The notes beneath the pieces are model-generated. The model was given only the letters and a program-made list of their open reading frames with translations. It searched no databases and was not told where the DNA came from. Position numbers and translations under genes: made by a program. Below, piece by piece: positions 8,263-17,800 of a stretch of 64,000 nucleotides of DNA. The stretch comes from an uncultured Bacteroidales bacterium (GTDB taxonomy: Bacteria; Bacteroidota; Bacteroidia; Bacteroidales; Muribaculaceae): positions 62,001 to 126,000 of the forward strand of contig CACZAC010000002.1 in NCBI GenBank assembly GCA_902779125.1. The letters run 5' to 3'. How positions within the stretch are numbered: position 1 is the first letter of the stretch; each line of letters begins with the position of its first letter.

Positions 8263-8631
8263 ATGAAAAGATTATTCATCGCCTTCATCATGCTCATGGC
8301 ATTCACCGCCCTGCAAGCCCAGAAAATCAGTTACATCGAGACCACCCGTTCGTGGCACTATGTCTATGACGAGAATGGCAAGAAAGTATACACCTTCAGC
8401 ACCACTCAGGGCGAAGTGGTCGCCTATAGCGAGTCATTCTATATCGTCAAGCACGGCAGCTGGTACTATACCTACAATGCCAAGGGCAAGAAACTGTACA
8501 CATTCTCGGTAAGCAACGTGGGCGAAATCCTATCGGCAACCGGCGACACCTTCACCAGCCGCAAGGGCAGTTGGATTTACACCTGGGACAAAAACGGCAA
8601 GAAAATCGCCACGCGCAGCGCTCAGCATTAG
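8263..8631 (+). CDS. Small secreted repeat protein
   Basis: The protein has 122 residues with a signal peptide (MKRLFIAFIMLMAFTALQA, then Q). The mature part is three copies of a ~32-residue repeat with the pattern SW-Y-Y/T-Y-x(3)-GKK-x-YTFS-x(3)-GE: SWHYVYDENGKKVYTFS, SWYYTYNAKGKKLYTFS and SWIYTWDKNGKKIATRS. It probably folds as a small beta structure in the periplasm or at the surface. It begins 12 bases after the AlkZ-related gene and may belong to the same transcript. The function is unknown. Confidence 0.7.
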   Translation: MKRLFIAFIMLMAFTALQAQKISYIETTRSWHYVYDENGKKVYTFSTTQGEVVAYSESFYIVKHGSWYYTYNAKGKKLYTFSVSNVGEILSATGDTFTSRKGSWIYTWDKNGKKIATRSAQH

Positions 8632-8674
8632 AACCCATTACTCCAACCAGACTAACAACTATTAACACGCCAAA

Positions 8675-8706
8675 TTTGAACATTTCAGAGATTTTTCCTA
8701 TATTTG
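8675..8706 (+). promoter_or_regulatory. Promoter of sbcDC
   Basis: TTTG at 8675-8678, a 20-base spacer, then TATATTTG at 8699-8706 matches the Bacteroidetes -33/-7 promoter closely. It lies about 73 bases before the sbcD start. Confidence 0.75.
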
Positions 8707-8779
8707 TGCATAGAAAATCAGATAAGGAGAAAATGAGTATGAAGTTTTCTCGGACACATTTAATTATAACCGCCACAAC

Positions 8780-9982
8780 ATGTTCAGATTCATTCACACC
8801 AGCGACTGGCATCTAGGCCAGAACTTCTACGGCTACGACCGCAGCGAGGAGCAGAGGGACTTCCTGCGGCAGTTGGCTGACATCGCACGCAAACACACTC
8901 CCGACGCCCTACTTGTTAGCGGTGACATTTTCCACACTGCGGCCCCCTCCAATGCCGCAGTGAACCTCTATGTCGAAGAGATGCTCAACATCCACAAGGC
9001 TTGCCCCACGATGGCGATTATCGTCATTGCAGGCAATCATGATAGTGCATCACGTCTCGACAGTGACAAGAAATTGTGGCAACTGGCAGGTGTAACCGTA
9101 CTGGGCGGCATTGCACGTGACGAGAACGGCTATGCTGACCTGGACCGCCACATCATCAAGGTGGGAGATAAGGGCATTGTCGCCGCGGTACCGTTTGCCT
9201 ACCCAACCAGTTTCCCATTGACAACAGATGCCCCCGATATCGAGCGCGACCAGCGGCAGCAGGCCTATTTCCAAGCCCTGCTTGACCGTGCTAATACCCC
9301 AAACAACGACAATCTGCCCGTGGTGCTGATGGCTCACCTTGCCGTGACCGACAGCGACTTCACCGGTCACGACCGAGACATGAAAATGGAGTGTGTTGAC
9401 GTCACCACACTGGGCACCGGCTTCGACTATGCAGCTCTCGGCCACATCCACCATCCACAGAACCCGAGTGACCGAGTGCGCTATTGCGGCACACCGATTC
9501 CCGTGAGTTTTGACGAACAATGCCAACACACGGTGAGCATCGTCACGATTGATGCCCATAACGCCCTGCCATTTATCGAGGAAAAAGCCATCAAGAACCT
9601 TAAACCGCTGCACACCGTGCCACCCGGCGAGCCTGTGGACTTTGAATCAGCACTGGAAGAACTTAAACACATCAAAGACAGCGAGCGCGCTTACATCCGC
9701 CTCAATGTCAAGGTCGAACGATATCTTCCCGAGGGGGCACAAGAGCAGGCTGTCCAAGCGATGAAGGACAAGGAATGCCGCTTCTGTGAAATCAAGAAGA
9801 CAGCCACCTTTGTCATCTCACGCAACCAGACGCAAATGACCGTCGAGGATTTCAACAAGAAAACGCCCCTCGAAATCGCCAACCAATACTTCATCGACAA
9901 GTATGGCAGCCCCATGAGCGAGGAGCAACAGGAAATGTTTAACTATATTTACCACTTAGTTCAGGAGGAAAACAGACAATGA
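8780..9982 (+). CDS. sbcD: Exonuclease subunit SbcD (Mre11 family)
   Basis: The protein has 400 residues, the usual SbcD length. Metallophosphoesterase motifs appear in order: HTSDWHLGQ at residue 5, SGDIFHTAAPSN near 46, AGNHDSASRLD near 84, MAHLAVTD, and GHIHHPQ near 220. Together these form the two-metal nuclease centre. SbcD is the nuclease of the SbcCD complex that cuts hairpins, cruciforms and blocked DNA ends. Its stop overlaps the start of sbcC by four bases (ATGA), giving coupled synthesis of the two partners. Confidence 0.97.
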   Translation: MFRFIHTSDWHLGQNFYGYDRSEEQRDFLRQLADIARKHTPDALLVSGDIFHTAAPSNAAVNLYVEEMLNIHKACPTMAIIVIAGNHDSASRLDSDKKLWQLAGVTVLGGIARDENGYADLDRHIIKVGDKGIVAAVPFAYPTSFPLTTDAPDIERDQRQQAYFQALLDRANTPNNDNLPVVLMAHLAVTDSDFTGHDRDMKMECVDVTTLGTGFDYAALGHIHHPQNPSDRVRYCGTPIPVSFDEQCQHTVSIVTIDAHNALPFIEEKAIKNLKPLHTVPPGEPVDFESALEELKHIKDSERAYIRLNVKVERYLPEGAQEQAVQAMKDKECRFCEIKKTATFVISRNQTQMTVEDFNKKTPLEIANQYFIDKYGSPMSEEQQEMFNYIYHLVQEENRQ

Positions 9983-12900
9983 AATTCAAGAAACTCACCA
10001 TCCACAATATCGCATCGATTGAGCACGCCGAAATCGACTTTGATGCAGCGCCCCTCTGCGACGAGCGACTTTTCCTGATTACCGGTGAAACAGGCTCAGG
10101 CAAATCGACCATCATCGACTGCCTATGCCTGGTGCTTTTCAACAACACACCTCGCCTGAAAGCCGCCATCGGTGCCAAATACGCCCGCAATCGTGCCGAA
10201 GACAACGAGAATGACCAGATTCAAACCAAAGACCCCAGGCAGTTGCTGCGTCGAGGTACCGGTAAGGCCGAAATCACGCTCACCTTTGAAGACAACAATA
10301 GCATTCCATATATCGCTAGATGGGAGGTGCATCGTGCCCGCAACCTCGTTGACGGAGCCATGCAGCCCGTTACCCGCGAACTATCAACCGAAGATGGTAT
10401 CACACCTGTAGTCCACTTGCGCAACTCCAGCGATATCAATGACCATATCACCGAACTCATCGGGCTGGATATGGATCAGTTCTTTCGCACCGTGGTACTC
10501 CCCCAAGGCAAATTTGCCGAATTTCTCAACAGTAAAGAGGACGAGAAGTCCAAACTGCTCAAAAACATCACCGGCACAGAGATATATGAAAAGATAGGTG
10601 CCAAAATCTTTGACGTGCGCCGTGACAAGGAAAGGGAATACAAGGCACTCGTGGAAGAACTGAAAAATATCACGCTGCTAACCGAAGTGCAAAAGGCAGA
10701 AATCGCCGAAAAAATAGCAAAACTCTCGCAAGAACAAGCCGAGACGGACAAGCAGCGGGACGGAGCAATGAAAATGGCTCAATGGATTGACGATAAAGCA
10801 AAAAACGAACAGGAACTCGCTCAAAAGAAACAAGAACTGGCTCAAAAGCTGGTATCGGCCAACGAGCCTGCACAACGCGAGAAACAACAACTGGTCAGCG
10901 ACTGGGATGCCACCAGCGAGCCCCGACGTGAACAGAAGGAAATCCAGCGAGCCGAACAGCAGATGCAGTTACTGCAAGAACAGGTTCCCGCCATGCAGGA
11001 AGAGTTTGACGACCTGTGTGCGGCACTGCGCGCCAAAGAAGAGCATCTTGCTGCAGACCTGAAAAAACTCGATGAAATCGAGAATTTCCTCAAGCAAGAA
11101 GCGCCCAACAGCGATATGTACAAGTCCATTAAGGGTATCCAGTCGCTGCTAAAGCAACGCAAGGATGAACAGAATAACACTTCGGCATTCACTATAGCCC
11201 TGCAACAGGAAGAGAAGCGCAAGCCACAGGTTGAAGCCGACGTGAAGCAGACCTTTGAAGCCCAGGAGCAACAGGACAAGCACGTCAAGCAGCTCGAGGC
11301 CGACTATGAGAAAATGGACGTAGAAGGCATCAACCGCGAGATGAATGCCATCAACGAAGCTACCCTGGCGCTCACCCAATTCAAGGCAGCCAACGACGCC
11401 GTTGTTCAAACGGCAGCGACATGCAACGGCTTCACTACCGAACGAGAAAACACGCAACAGGAACTTGAGAAATGGCTGGCGGTGGTTGAGGAGCAACGCG
11501 CACGTAAAGAAGAAACCAGCAAAGCAGTCGAACGAGAAACCGACTGGAACAACCTGCTTCAGCAAGCCCACAAGTCGCTGCACCAGGGCGAAACCTGCCC
11601 CGTGTGCGGTAATATCATCCAAGAATTAAAACCTCCCAAAGGGAAAAACGAACTCGACGAGTTGAGAAACAAGCTCGACCGTGCCACCCATGAACTGCAG
11701 GATACCGAGGCTAAAATCATTGCTGCCAAACGAAGCATAGAACAGGTCTCTAAGCGCATTGACGAGAGCCAAAAGGAATTGTCTGCAAAGAAGGCAGCCC
11801 GCGACGAGCAATGGCTATTGGCCAGCCAGAGGCTGGAGAAATGTGGCAAAATTGTCGATAAAATGGCCGAAAATGCGGTCGCAGACCTCATCATCAACGA
11901 CCTGAACAAACGTGCGAGCGAGCTTCAGAACCGTCTGGAACAGGTTACCGACCTCCAGAGAAAGACAAAGGCCGAACGCGACCGTCTCGACCTGCTCACC
12001 AAGGCTCACACAAACACCCAGTTGCAATTAAACAAGGTGAATGAGAGCATCAAGAGCCAACGTGAAGCCATTGGCATCAGCATCAAACGCGTGGAGTCAT
12101 TGACCCAGCAGCTCGATGGCATGTTCACCATGATTGATTGGCAGGAGCAAATGGCCAAAAACAGCGGTTTCATCGAAGATTTGACGCGCAAAGCCACTGA
12201 GTTCCAACAAAAGGAAGAATTCGCGCAGCAACTCAAAAGCGACATCAGCATCACCCGTGCTGTCATTCCAGGCATGCGTGACAACAAGAAAAATATCGTG
12301 GGCTTAACGGACAACGGAAAGACCAGTGACAAGATACCGAGGAATCTCGAAGAACTATGGCGACAGTTCGAGAACAAGAACATCGAATGGAACAACCGTC
12401 TCAACAACGAGAGGCAAAACGCCAAACGAGCCAAAACCGCCCTCGACAACTATTTGAGCGAGAATCCTGCCATGACCGTCGAACGCCTGACGCTGCTCGG
12501 CCAGCACCAGCAAAGTGAGATTGACACCATCAGGCAAGCCATCGAGAGCCTGAAAAACGCCATCACTCGCATGGAAGGCGAAATCGTTTCTCTCAACAAG
12601 CGTCATCAGGATATTGTTGCCAACAGACCCGATTTTACCGAGGATAACCGCGAGATTCTGGACAATATCATTCAGACGAGCCAAAGCAGGCACCAAGAAC
12701 TCACCGACCTGATTGCCGAACTCAAAGCGGACATCAAGACCGATGAAGAGAAGCAGAAGAGAGTCGGCGAGAAAAACGAAGCGAAAGAGAAGGCCAAAGC
12801 AGTCTTCGAGCAGTGGGACGAACTGAGCAACGACCTGGGTGATGATAAAGGAAAGAACTTCCTCAGGATTGCCCAGAGTTACCTCCTTGGAGAACTGCTC

Positions 12901-13317
12901 AACACGGCCAATGGTTACCTGAGGCAATTCAACAACCGATATGAACTCGAAGCCAATCCAGGCTCACTCGTCATTCTAGCACGCGACCAACTGCAAGGTG
13001 ACCTTACATCGGTCAACACCCTCTCGGGTGGCGAGAGTTTTATGGTATCGCTTGCATTGGCGCTGGCATTATCGAGTACATCGGGCAGAATATTCAGCGT
13101 GGACACGCTGTTTATCGATGAAGGCTTCGGGTCATTGAGTGATGACTATCTAGAAAAAGTGATGGAAACACTCAACCGCCTGTATGAGATTGGCGGAAGA
13201 CGCATCGGCATCATCAGCCATGTCGAGGCCCTCAAGAAAAGTGTAACCACCCAGATTCAAGTAACACGCGACCAAGGTAATACTACCGTCAGCCGCGTGG
13301 ATGTGGTCATCGTCTAA
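9979..13317 (+). CDS. sbcC: Exonuclease subunit SbcC (Rad50-type SMC ATPase)
   Basis: The protein has 1112 residues. The Walker A motif (TGETGSGKST) is near residue 35, and a long coiled coil rich in Gln/Glu/Lys/Arg runs from about 190 to 970. A zinc hook (CPVC, residues 540-543) is at its centre. The ABC signature (LSGGESFMVSLALALAL) is near 1015, and the Walker B/D-loop (DTLFIDEGFGSLSDD) near 1040. The protein dimerises through the hook and gates SbcD nuclease activity by ATP hydrolysis. The gene follows sbcD in a two-gene operon. Codon use and length look normal. Confidence 0.97.
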   Translation: MKFKKLTIHNIASIEHAEIDFDAAPLCDERLFLITGETGSGKSTIIDCLCLVLFNNTPRLKAAIGAKYARNRAEDNENDQIQTKDPRQLLRRGTGKAEITLTFEDNNSIPYIARWEVHRARNLVDGAMQPVTRELSTEDGITPVVHLRNSSDINDHITELIGLDMDQFFRTVVLPQGKFAEFLNSKEDEKSKLLKNITGTEIYEKIGAKIFDVRRDKEREYKALVEELKNITLLTEVQKAEIAEKIAKLSQEQAETDKQRDGAMKMAQWIDDKAKNEQELAQKKQELAQKLVSANEPAQREKQQLVSDWDATSEPRREQKEIQRAEQQMQLLQEQVPAMQEEFDDLCAALRAKEEHLAADLKKLDEIENFLKQEAPNSDMYKSIKGIQSLLKQRKDEQNNTSAFTIALQQEEKRKPQVEADVKQTFEAQEQQDKHVKQLEADYEKMDVEGINREMNAINEATLALTQFKAANDAVVQTAATCNGFTTERENTQQELEKWLAVVEEQRARKEETSKAVERETDWNNLLQQAHKSLHQGETCPVCGNIIQELKPPKGKNELDELRNKLDRATHELQDTEAKIIAAKRSIEQVSKRIDESQKELSAKKAARDEQWLLASQRLEKCGKIVDKMAENAVADLIINDLNKRASELQNRLEQVTDLQRKTKAERDRLDLLTKAHTNTQLQLNKVNESIKSQREAIGISIKRVESLTQQLDGMFTMIDWQEQMAKNSGFIEDLTRKATEFQQKEEFAQQLKSDISITRAVIPGMRDNKKNIVGLTDNGKTSDKIPRNLEELWRQFENKNIEWNNRLNNERQNAKRAKTALDNYLSENPAMTVERLTLLGQHQQSEIDTIRQAIESLKNAITRMEGEIVSLNKRHQDIVANRPDFTEDNREILDNIIQTSQSRHQELTDLIAELKADIKTDEEKQKRVGEKNEAKEKAKAVFEQWDELSNDLGDDKGKNFLRIAQSYLLGELLNTANGYLRQFNNRYELEANPGSLVILARDQLQGDLTSVNTLSGGESFMVSLALALALSSTSGRIFSVDTLFIDEGFGSLSDDYLEKVMETLNRLYEIGGRRIGIISHVEALKKSVTTQIQVTRDQGNTTVSRVDVVIV

Positions 13318-13328
13318 GATTTCCAGAG

Positions 13329-13347
13329 AAGGGTACAAGACACCCTT
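13329..13347. terminator. Weak hairpin between convergent genes
   Basis: AAGGGT, loop ACAAGAC, ACCCTT makes a 6-bp stem between the end of sbcC and the end of the DUF4251 gene. T tails are poor on both strands, so this is only a possible bidirectional terminator. Confidence 0.35.
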
Positions 13348-13363
13348 AAAGAGTCAAATTGTG

Positions 13364-13858
13364 TTAAAACACCATCTCGCCGTCAAATGAGATGGCGTCA
13401 CGGTCCTGTGCCATGATATCGATAATGGATTTACCGTTGTCGAACACATCAATGCGGAAGCGATAAACATCCTCGTCATTCCTAACGGTAAACTCGATTT
13501 GGGAACGATTGCTCGTCAGTTGCTGAATGGAATAGTTCTGGATTTGAGCCTTGAAATTCAAACCTTTACCGCCGCCATAAGGCAAGCGGTAAGCCCTACC
13601 AATGTAAGGCAGGTAACAATCCAGTTCTTCACCATTCACCTTCAATTCATAGTCAGAATTCACTTGACGCGGCACACCGCCCAAAGGTTTCATCCAATCT
13701 ACTGCTATGGTGTAATGCCGCGCGTCGAGGGCATCCTGCACCTGCTGTGCCATTGCTGCCTCTCGCTCCGCTTTGGTCAAGCTGTTAGTGGAACCGCACG
13801 ATGACAGCAATACCATCATCATCAACACAAAAAGAGAAGAAAATGTGGTTTTTCTCAT
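13364..13858 (-). CDS. DUF4251 family lipoprotein
   Basis: The protein has 164 residues. The N-terminus MRKTTFSSLFVLMMMVLLSSC is a lipoprotein signal with lipobox LSSC (Cys21). The mature part matches DUF4251: VQDALDARHYTIAVDWMKP, then DYELKVNGEELDCYLPYIGRAY, a glycine-rich YGGGKGLNFKAQIQNYS, and a closing FRIDVFDNGKSIIDIMAQDRD-IS-F-G. DUF4251 proteins are common Bacteroidales envelope lipoproteins of unknown function. It lies 38 bases after the first porZ-like gene and may share its transcript. Confidence 0.8.
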   Translation of the reverse strand: MRKTTFSSLFVLMMMVLLSSCGSTNSLTKAEREAAMAQQVQDALDARHYTIAVDWMKPLGGVPRQVNSDYELKVNGEELDCYLPYIGRAYRLPYGGGKGLNFKAQIQNYSIQQLTSNRSQIEFTVRNDEDVYRFRIDVFDNGKSIIDIMAQDRDAISFDGEMVF

Positions 13859-13896
13859 AACATCAAGCTTTTACAAATCAGTGAAAAGACAATCAA

Positions 13897-16200
13897 CTAC
13901 CTGATTACAGCTATCTTAGTAACGACAGACTCGCTACCTCCATTAGCGCGGGAGCAGATGACAAAATAAACACCGGTTTTGGCGGGTTCACCACGTTCGT
14001 CACAGCAGTCCCAAGTAGTCATACCACCAGTCGATTTGAGTTGGCGAATGACATTACCACTGGCGTCGGCAATCTTAACCAGCGAATTGTCCATCATACC
14101 TGTAATGGTCACATTGCCGCCATATTCCGGCCGCACAGGGTTGGGATAGGCATAGATGTTACTATAGCTGCTCTCGGCGGGGCTGGAATCACTGAAGTAC
14201 TCATACACACCAGTGGGCGTAGTCATATATACCGAGTTATTATTGGGGTTACAGCACACCTTGTAAACCGTATTGGATGCCAGAGGGCTGTTGGTCGTGT
14301 TGAACTTCTTGATAATCTGAGTACCATCGGCGCTCACGAGGAATACTCCCGACGTCTGTGTGGCAATCCACTTGCGGTTTGCGCCATCAATAGCGATGTC
14401 ATTGACTTGGATACCGCTCATCAGGTAATCTGCCATGCCCGTGCCATCGTTGCGGGGCACTTTGATGTGGTTCACCCTGAAATCCCCCGAGAACATCTGC
14501 ACGGGATTGAACGAGATAACGCCCTCGGTACTGCCTAACCACACGACGCCGTTCAAGTCCTCGGTCATGCACATGATATAGGTCCAAGAGTACACCAGTC
14601 CGTCCTGATCGATGAAACTGTTGAAATATGCCTGCTGAGGACGGCCAGTCACTTCACCCGAACTGTTCCATGCGGTAACTCCCGACTGGAAGTCGCCATC
14701 GGTAAACAACTTGATATCATGGTTTCCACGCTTGGTAGAAATCAGGATACAGCGTTGTGACTTTCCCGTATTGAGACCATCGACGATGGGCAGCGACCAG
14801 TCGTCGGCTGTAACAGCACTTTGTTTCAGCTTTGCGGCAGGGAGAACCATCACGGGTTGGGTGGGATTCTCATAGGTTTGTACAACCCACAAGTTACCGT
14901 TGCGGTCAATAGTGGTAATGGGATGCAGAACAGTGCTTCGAGCCTTCATCGGACTGTTCGACTCATCATAGGTCAGCACAATTTCATCGTTGACGACCCG
15001 ATGCAGACCTGTAGTCCAACCGGCAATAAGATATGTGTCAGGGTCACTGGGCAGGAATTCAATCCAATAGGTACCGGTGCTGGGTGCTTTGGCCGGTGTG
15101 ACATTTTTCCATGCAATGCCGTCATAGTTATTGACATAAGACGGCAACGCTGTCCTAAAAAACGCGTTGGCAGTAGGACTGGAAACATAGAGTTTATCAC
15201 GGTCCTTGTTATAAGTCATCCAGAACGGCTGAGCAAACGACAAGGCGTTGGGGAAAAAGTAATTCTCACTACCAAGTTGATGCAAGCCTTTGGCTCCAAC
15301 AGCCCAGGGCTTGCCATCACCCTCAGGATTAGCGCTGCACACTTCACCAGAAGTATCGAAAATCTCAAGTTCAGAACCCGCTTCATTGACCTTGACAGCT
15401 TCTTCAATCGACGGGATGCTCAAGAGAAAACCGCCCTTTGTCTTCTGCACTATAGTTGCCTTATTTTCGTACAGGGTTTTCGAGTCAAAATCAACTTCAT
15501 CGTTGCCTCGAGGCGTTATTTTGCACCTGAAAGTCCAACCCGTAACATTGAAAAAGGCCTCATCATTGATGGGGCGAATCTTGCCGTTTTTGTCGTTGAT
15601 ATTGGCCACATTGAATGACTCCAACTGCTCATAGTACTTGCCTGTCTTACCATAATAGACTGCATCCTCAGTAGTCAACAGCAGCAAGTTTCCAACTTGA
15701 GCCACCGATGACAGTTTTTCGCCATAAAGATGTGATTCCTTGACCACCATCTTGCTGTCATCAATCACGACATAGCCAAAGTCTGTGGCCAGGTACATCA
15801 ACCCAGGGGCAAATGTCACATCATTGATAGCCTTGCTCGAGGTCATTACAGCGTTTTTTATTTCAGGCATGTTCACTACCGAGCCATTGCTGCTAATCAC
15901 GTCAATGTTGGAGTTCACGTAAACGACCACAAGGTAATCCTTGTCACTGTTATAGTAAATGTTAGCAATGCCCATGTCACTCAAGTCGCCTGAGATAGTC
16001 ATCGCCTCGTTCTCCAGAGTGGACTTGTCCAAACGGAACAGATTACTGCCCGAGAGGTAATATACCCACTCGTGGCCCTCGGCAACACTGGTCACCTGAT
16101 TGCCCACAAACGAGGTATGGATAATCCAATCACCGACGGCATTCTGGGCACTGGCACACAACGCCACCAGCGTCACTAACATCAATAATATCTTTTTCAT
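13897..16200 (-). CDS. PorZ-like beta-propeller protein, copy 1
   Basis: The protein has 767 residues, against about 776 for Porphyromonas PorZ. The signal peptide is MKKILLMLVTLVALCASA. Two propeller regions follow, with repeats such as IANIYYNSDKDYLVVVYV, NSNIDVISSNGSVVNMPEIK and LMYLATDFGYVVIDDSK. The last ~85 residues form a type IX sorting-like domain (YPNPVRPEYGGNVTITGMM ... TGVYFVICSR). PorZ is part of the type IX attachment complex and delivers anionic LPS to the sortase PorU. I used the ATG at 16200; an in-frame ATG at 16206 is also possible. A paralogue lies at 19385-21736. Whether this copy or the other is the true PorZ cannot be settled here. Confidence 0.7.
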   Translation of the reverse strand: MKKILLMLVTLVALCASAQNAVGDWIIHTSFVGNQVTSVAEGHEWVYYLSGSNLFRLDKSTLENEAMTISGDLSDMGIANIYYNSDKDYLVVVYVNSNIDVISSNGSVVNMPEIKNAVMTSSKAINDVTFAPGLMYLATDFGYVVIDDSKMVVKESHLYGEKLSSVAQVGNLLLLTTEDAVYYGKTGKYYEQLESFNVANINDKNGKIRPINDEAFFNVTGWTFRCKITPRGNDEVDFDSKTLYENKATIVQKTKGGFLLSIPSIEEAVKVNEAGSELEIFDTSGEVCSANPEGDGKPWAVGAKGLHQLGSENYFFPNALSFAQPFWMTYNKDRDKLYVSSPTANAFFRTALPSYVNNYDGIAWKNVTPAKAPSTGTYWIEFLPSDPDTYLIAGWTTGLHRVVNDEIVLTYDESNSPMKARSTVLHPITTIDRNGNLWVVQTYENPTQPVMVLPAAKLKQSAVTADDWSLPIVDGLNTGKSQRCILISTKRGNHDIKLFTDGDFQSGVTAWNSSGEVTGRPQQAYFNSFIDQDGLVYSWTYIMCMTEDLNGVVWLGSTEGVISFNPVQMFSGDFRVNHIKVPRNDGTGMADYLMSGIQVNDIAIDGANRKWIATQTSGVFLVSADGTQIIKKFNTTNSPLASNTVYKVCCNPNNNSVYMTTPTGVYEYFSDSSPAESSYSNIYAYPNPVRPEYGGNVTITGMMDNSLVKIADASGNVIRQLKSTGGMTTWDCCDERGEPAKTGVYFVICSRANGGSESVVTKIAVIR

Positions 16201-16245
16201 AGTCATTCTAGCGGATTCTATAAATGTAACTATATAACGTAAAGA

Positions 16246-16272
16246 TAGCCCCTTAAATTGTGTGAGGGGCTA
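16246..16272 (-). terminator. Hairpin after the 152-residue membrane protein gene
   Basis: On the minus strand TAGCCCC and GGGGCTA form a 7-bp stem around a 13-base loop, followed by TCTTTA. It lies 18 bases after the stop at 16290 and before the start of the first porZ-like gene. It could end the MBOAT module transcript or attenuate read-through into porZ copy 1. Confidence 0.55.
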
Positions 16273-16289
16273 CAGACTTTAAACATCCG

Positions 16290-16748
16290 TCAAAACTTGA
16301 GGGTCACCCGCTTGAGGTCTGGCGAAGATGCGTCAAATGTAAACGTCGCCCAAGTACTCGTCAACTGGCTCTCATAGCGAATCCGATACTTGAGAGGACG
16401 CAAAAACTTGACAGTGACCTCTCCCCGCGCAGGGTTACCGATGGTTCCACGGCGCTTTATGCCTTTCTTCTCCACGACAAGGCACTCGTCATCGTGAATT
16501 GTAAACACAAGGTTCACCGTTTCCTCAGGCGCTAGTGAGAAGCCTTCACGCTTGATGAGTACACGGCCATTGCCCACGTGCTGCAAGGTGAGCACATCAT
16601 CATCTTCATTATCTCCATCCAAGGTAGTAGCCAGTTGCACGATATGGGTACTGCCAGGGCTTTTATCACGCTTTCCCATGAGCAATGCCACCAATGCCAT
16701 CGCTATTACAAAAGCCAGGGTATAAAACTCAGGGGAATTGAAATCCAT
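16290..16748 (-). CDS. Small membrane-anchored protein of the O-acyltransferase module
   Basis: The protein has 152 residues. A single N-terminal membrane span (FYTLAFVIAMALVALLM, residues 8-24) is followed by a ~125-residue beta-rich domain (VLTLQHVGNGRVLIKREG, then VNLVFTIHDDECLVVEKKG, then GEVTVKFLRPLKYRIRYES). No known family was recognised. I chose the ATG at 16748, five bases after the SGNH gene stop; longer starts would run far into that gene. The tight spacing puts it in one operon with the SGNH and MBOAT genes, so a role in O-acylation of a surface polymer is a guess from context. Confidence 0.65.
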   Translation of the reverse strand: MDFNSPEFYTLAFVIAMALVALLMGKRDKSPGSTHIVQLATTLDGDNEDDDVLTLQHVGNGRVLIKREGFSLAPEETVNLVFTIHDDECLVVEKKGIKRRGTIGNPARGEVTVKFLRPLKYRIRYESQLTSTWATFTFDASSPDLKRVTLKF

Positions 16749-16753
16749 GGGCT

Positions 16754-17797
16754 TTACTTGAGTTTCTTTGCCACCTCGGCAGCAATGAGACGCGACGAGG
16801 CAGGCGACCAATGGGTGTCATTGAATAGATAGACGTCTTTCACGCCCTGTTCGAGAAGAGGATGCAAAACCTGCTTGGCAATAACAAAGCGGTCGAGTTC
16901 GGGTGCCATCCATTTGGCGATATCCTCGTTAAGCGTCTTGGCTGGATAAGGATTATCGAGAATGAAGTCCTGGTACATATCATATTTGTCACATGCTATG
17001 AGAATAACCAGGTTCACCCCGCGTTCTTTAGCCAAATCGATGACAGCGTCAAAGCAATCCTTCACCTTCTGCAAAGCCTTATCATCAACATCAATTCCAA
17101 ACTTTACATCCTCATTATAGAAGTAGAGTCTGTCAGGCTGGGCGCCACCAAACATCGGCTGACGCAATTTCTCATCATAGATGGGATTGGCGCCAAAGCA
17201 ATGATAGAAAATATAATCCTTGACACGCAGCAGGGGACTCGCCTCGGCATTAGGCGTTGCAGGAGCCGTATTCTGCACAGTTTTGAGCTCAGGACGCGCT
17301 AATGACGTGTGTTGAGTCGTGAATTCGATATGACGACCAACAACATAGCGCTCTACCTCCTGTACAACAAGGTTCTTAATACACGTTGAATCAACGCCCC
17401 CCAATTTAAGCAGGTCATAAGCTATCTGCATGGGACTAGACAATGTGGGATCCAGCGGGGTATAAACAGTAACATGGCGCTCACTGTCATGGGCGAGATA
17501 ATTGACATAATCCCCCTCTTTGCCCACACCACCGCCATGCGAGAACGAATCGCCAATGACCAGAACGTCTCGCGTTGAAGCACGCATCACACTGTCGTTA
17601 TCCACGCTCTCATAATACACCCGAGGCAACAGATTAAGGCAAATAGAATCTCGGTACTCGGGTCCGCCCTTGATGAGCGCAAGACGCATAAGGTCGCCTG
17701 TATTGTCGCCTGTAGCCCACAAGTAAACGGCCAATGACACAAAAAACAGCCAAACAGGCAATACCGTGTATGATATTTTAATCAGGAACTTCCTCAT
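16754..17797 (-). CDS. AlgJ/AlgX-like SGNH protein, partner of MBOAT O-acyltransferase
   Basis: The protein has 347 residues with an N-terminal membrane anchor (VLPVWLFFVSLAVYLWA, residues 13-29). SGNH-type motifs follow: VLVIGDSFSHGGG near residue 80 with the nucleophile serine, and FNDTHWSPASSRLIA near 325 with the Asp/His pair. This arrangement is that of AlgJ/AlgX-type periplasmic proteins, which take acetyl groups passed across the membrane by an MBOAT protein and transfer them to polysaccharide. It begins three bases after the MBOAT stop, so the pair is co-translated. The substrate is unknown. Confidence 0.75.
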   Translation of the reverse strand: MRKFLIKISYTVLPVWLFFVSLAVYLWATGDNTGDLMRLALIKGGPEYRDSICLNLLPRVYYESVDNDSVMRASTRDVLVIGDSFSHGGGVGKEGDYVNYLAHDSERHVTVYTPLDPTLSSPMQIAYDLLKLGGVDSTCIKNLVVQEVERYVVGRHIEFTTQHTSLARPELKTVQNTAPATPNAEASPLLRVKDYIFYHCFGANPIYDEKLRQPMFGGAQPDRLYFYNEDVKFGIDVDDKALQKVKDCFDAVIDLAKERGVNLVILIACDKYDMYQDFILDNPYPAKTLNEDIAKWMAPELDRFVIAKQVLHPLLEQGVKDVYLFNDTHWSPASSRLIAAEVAKKLK

Positions 17798-17800
17798 GGC

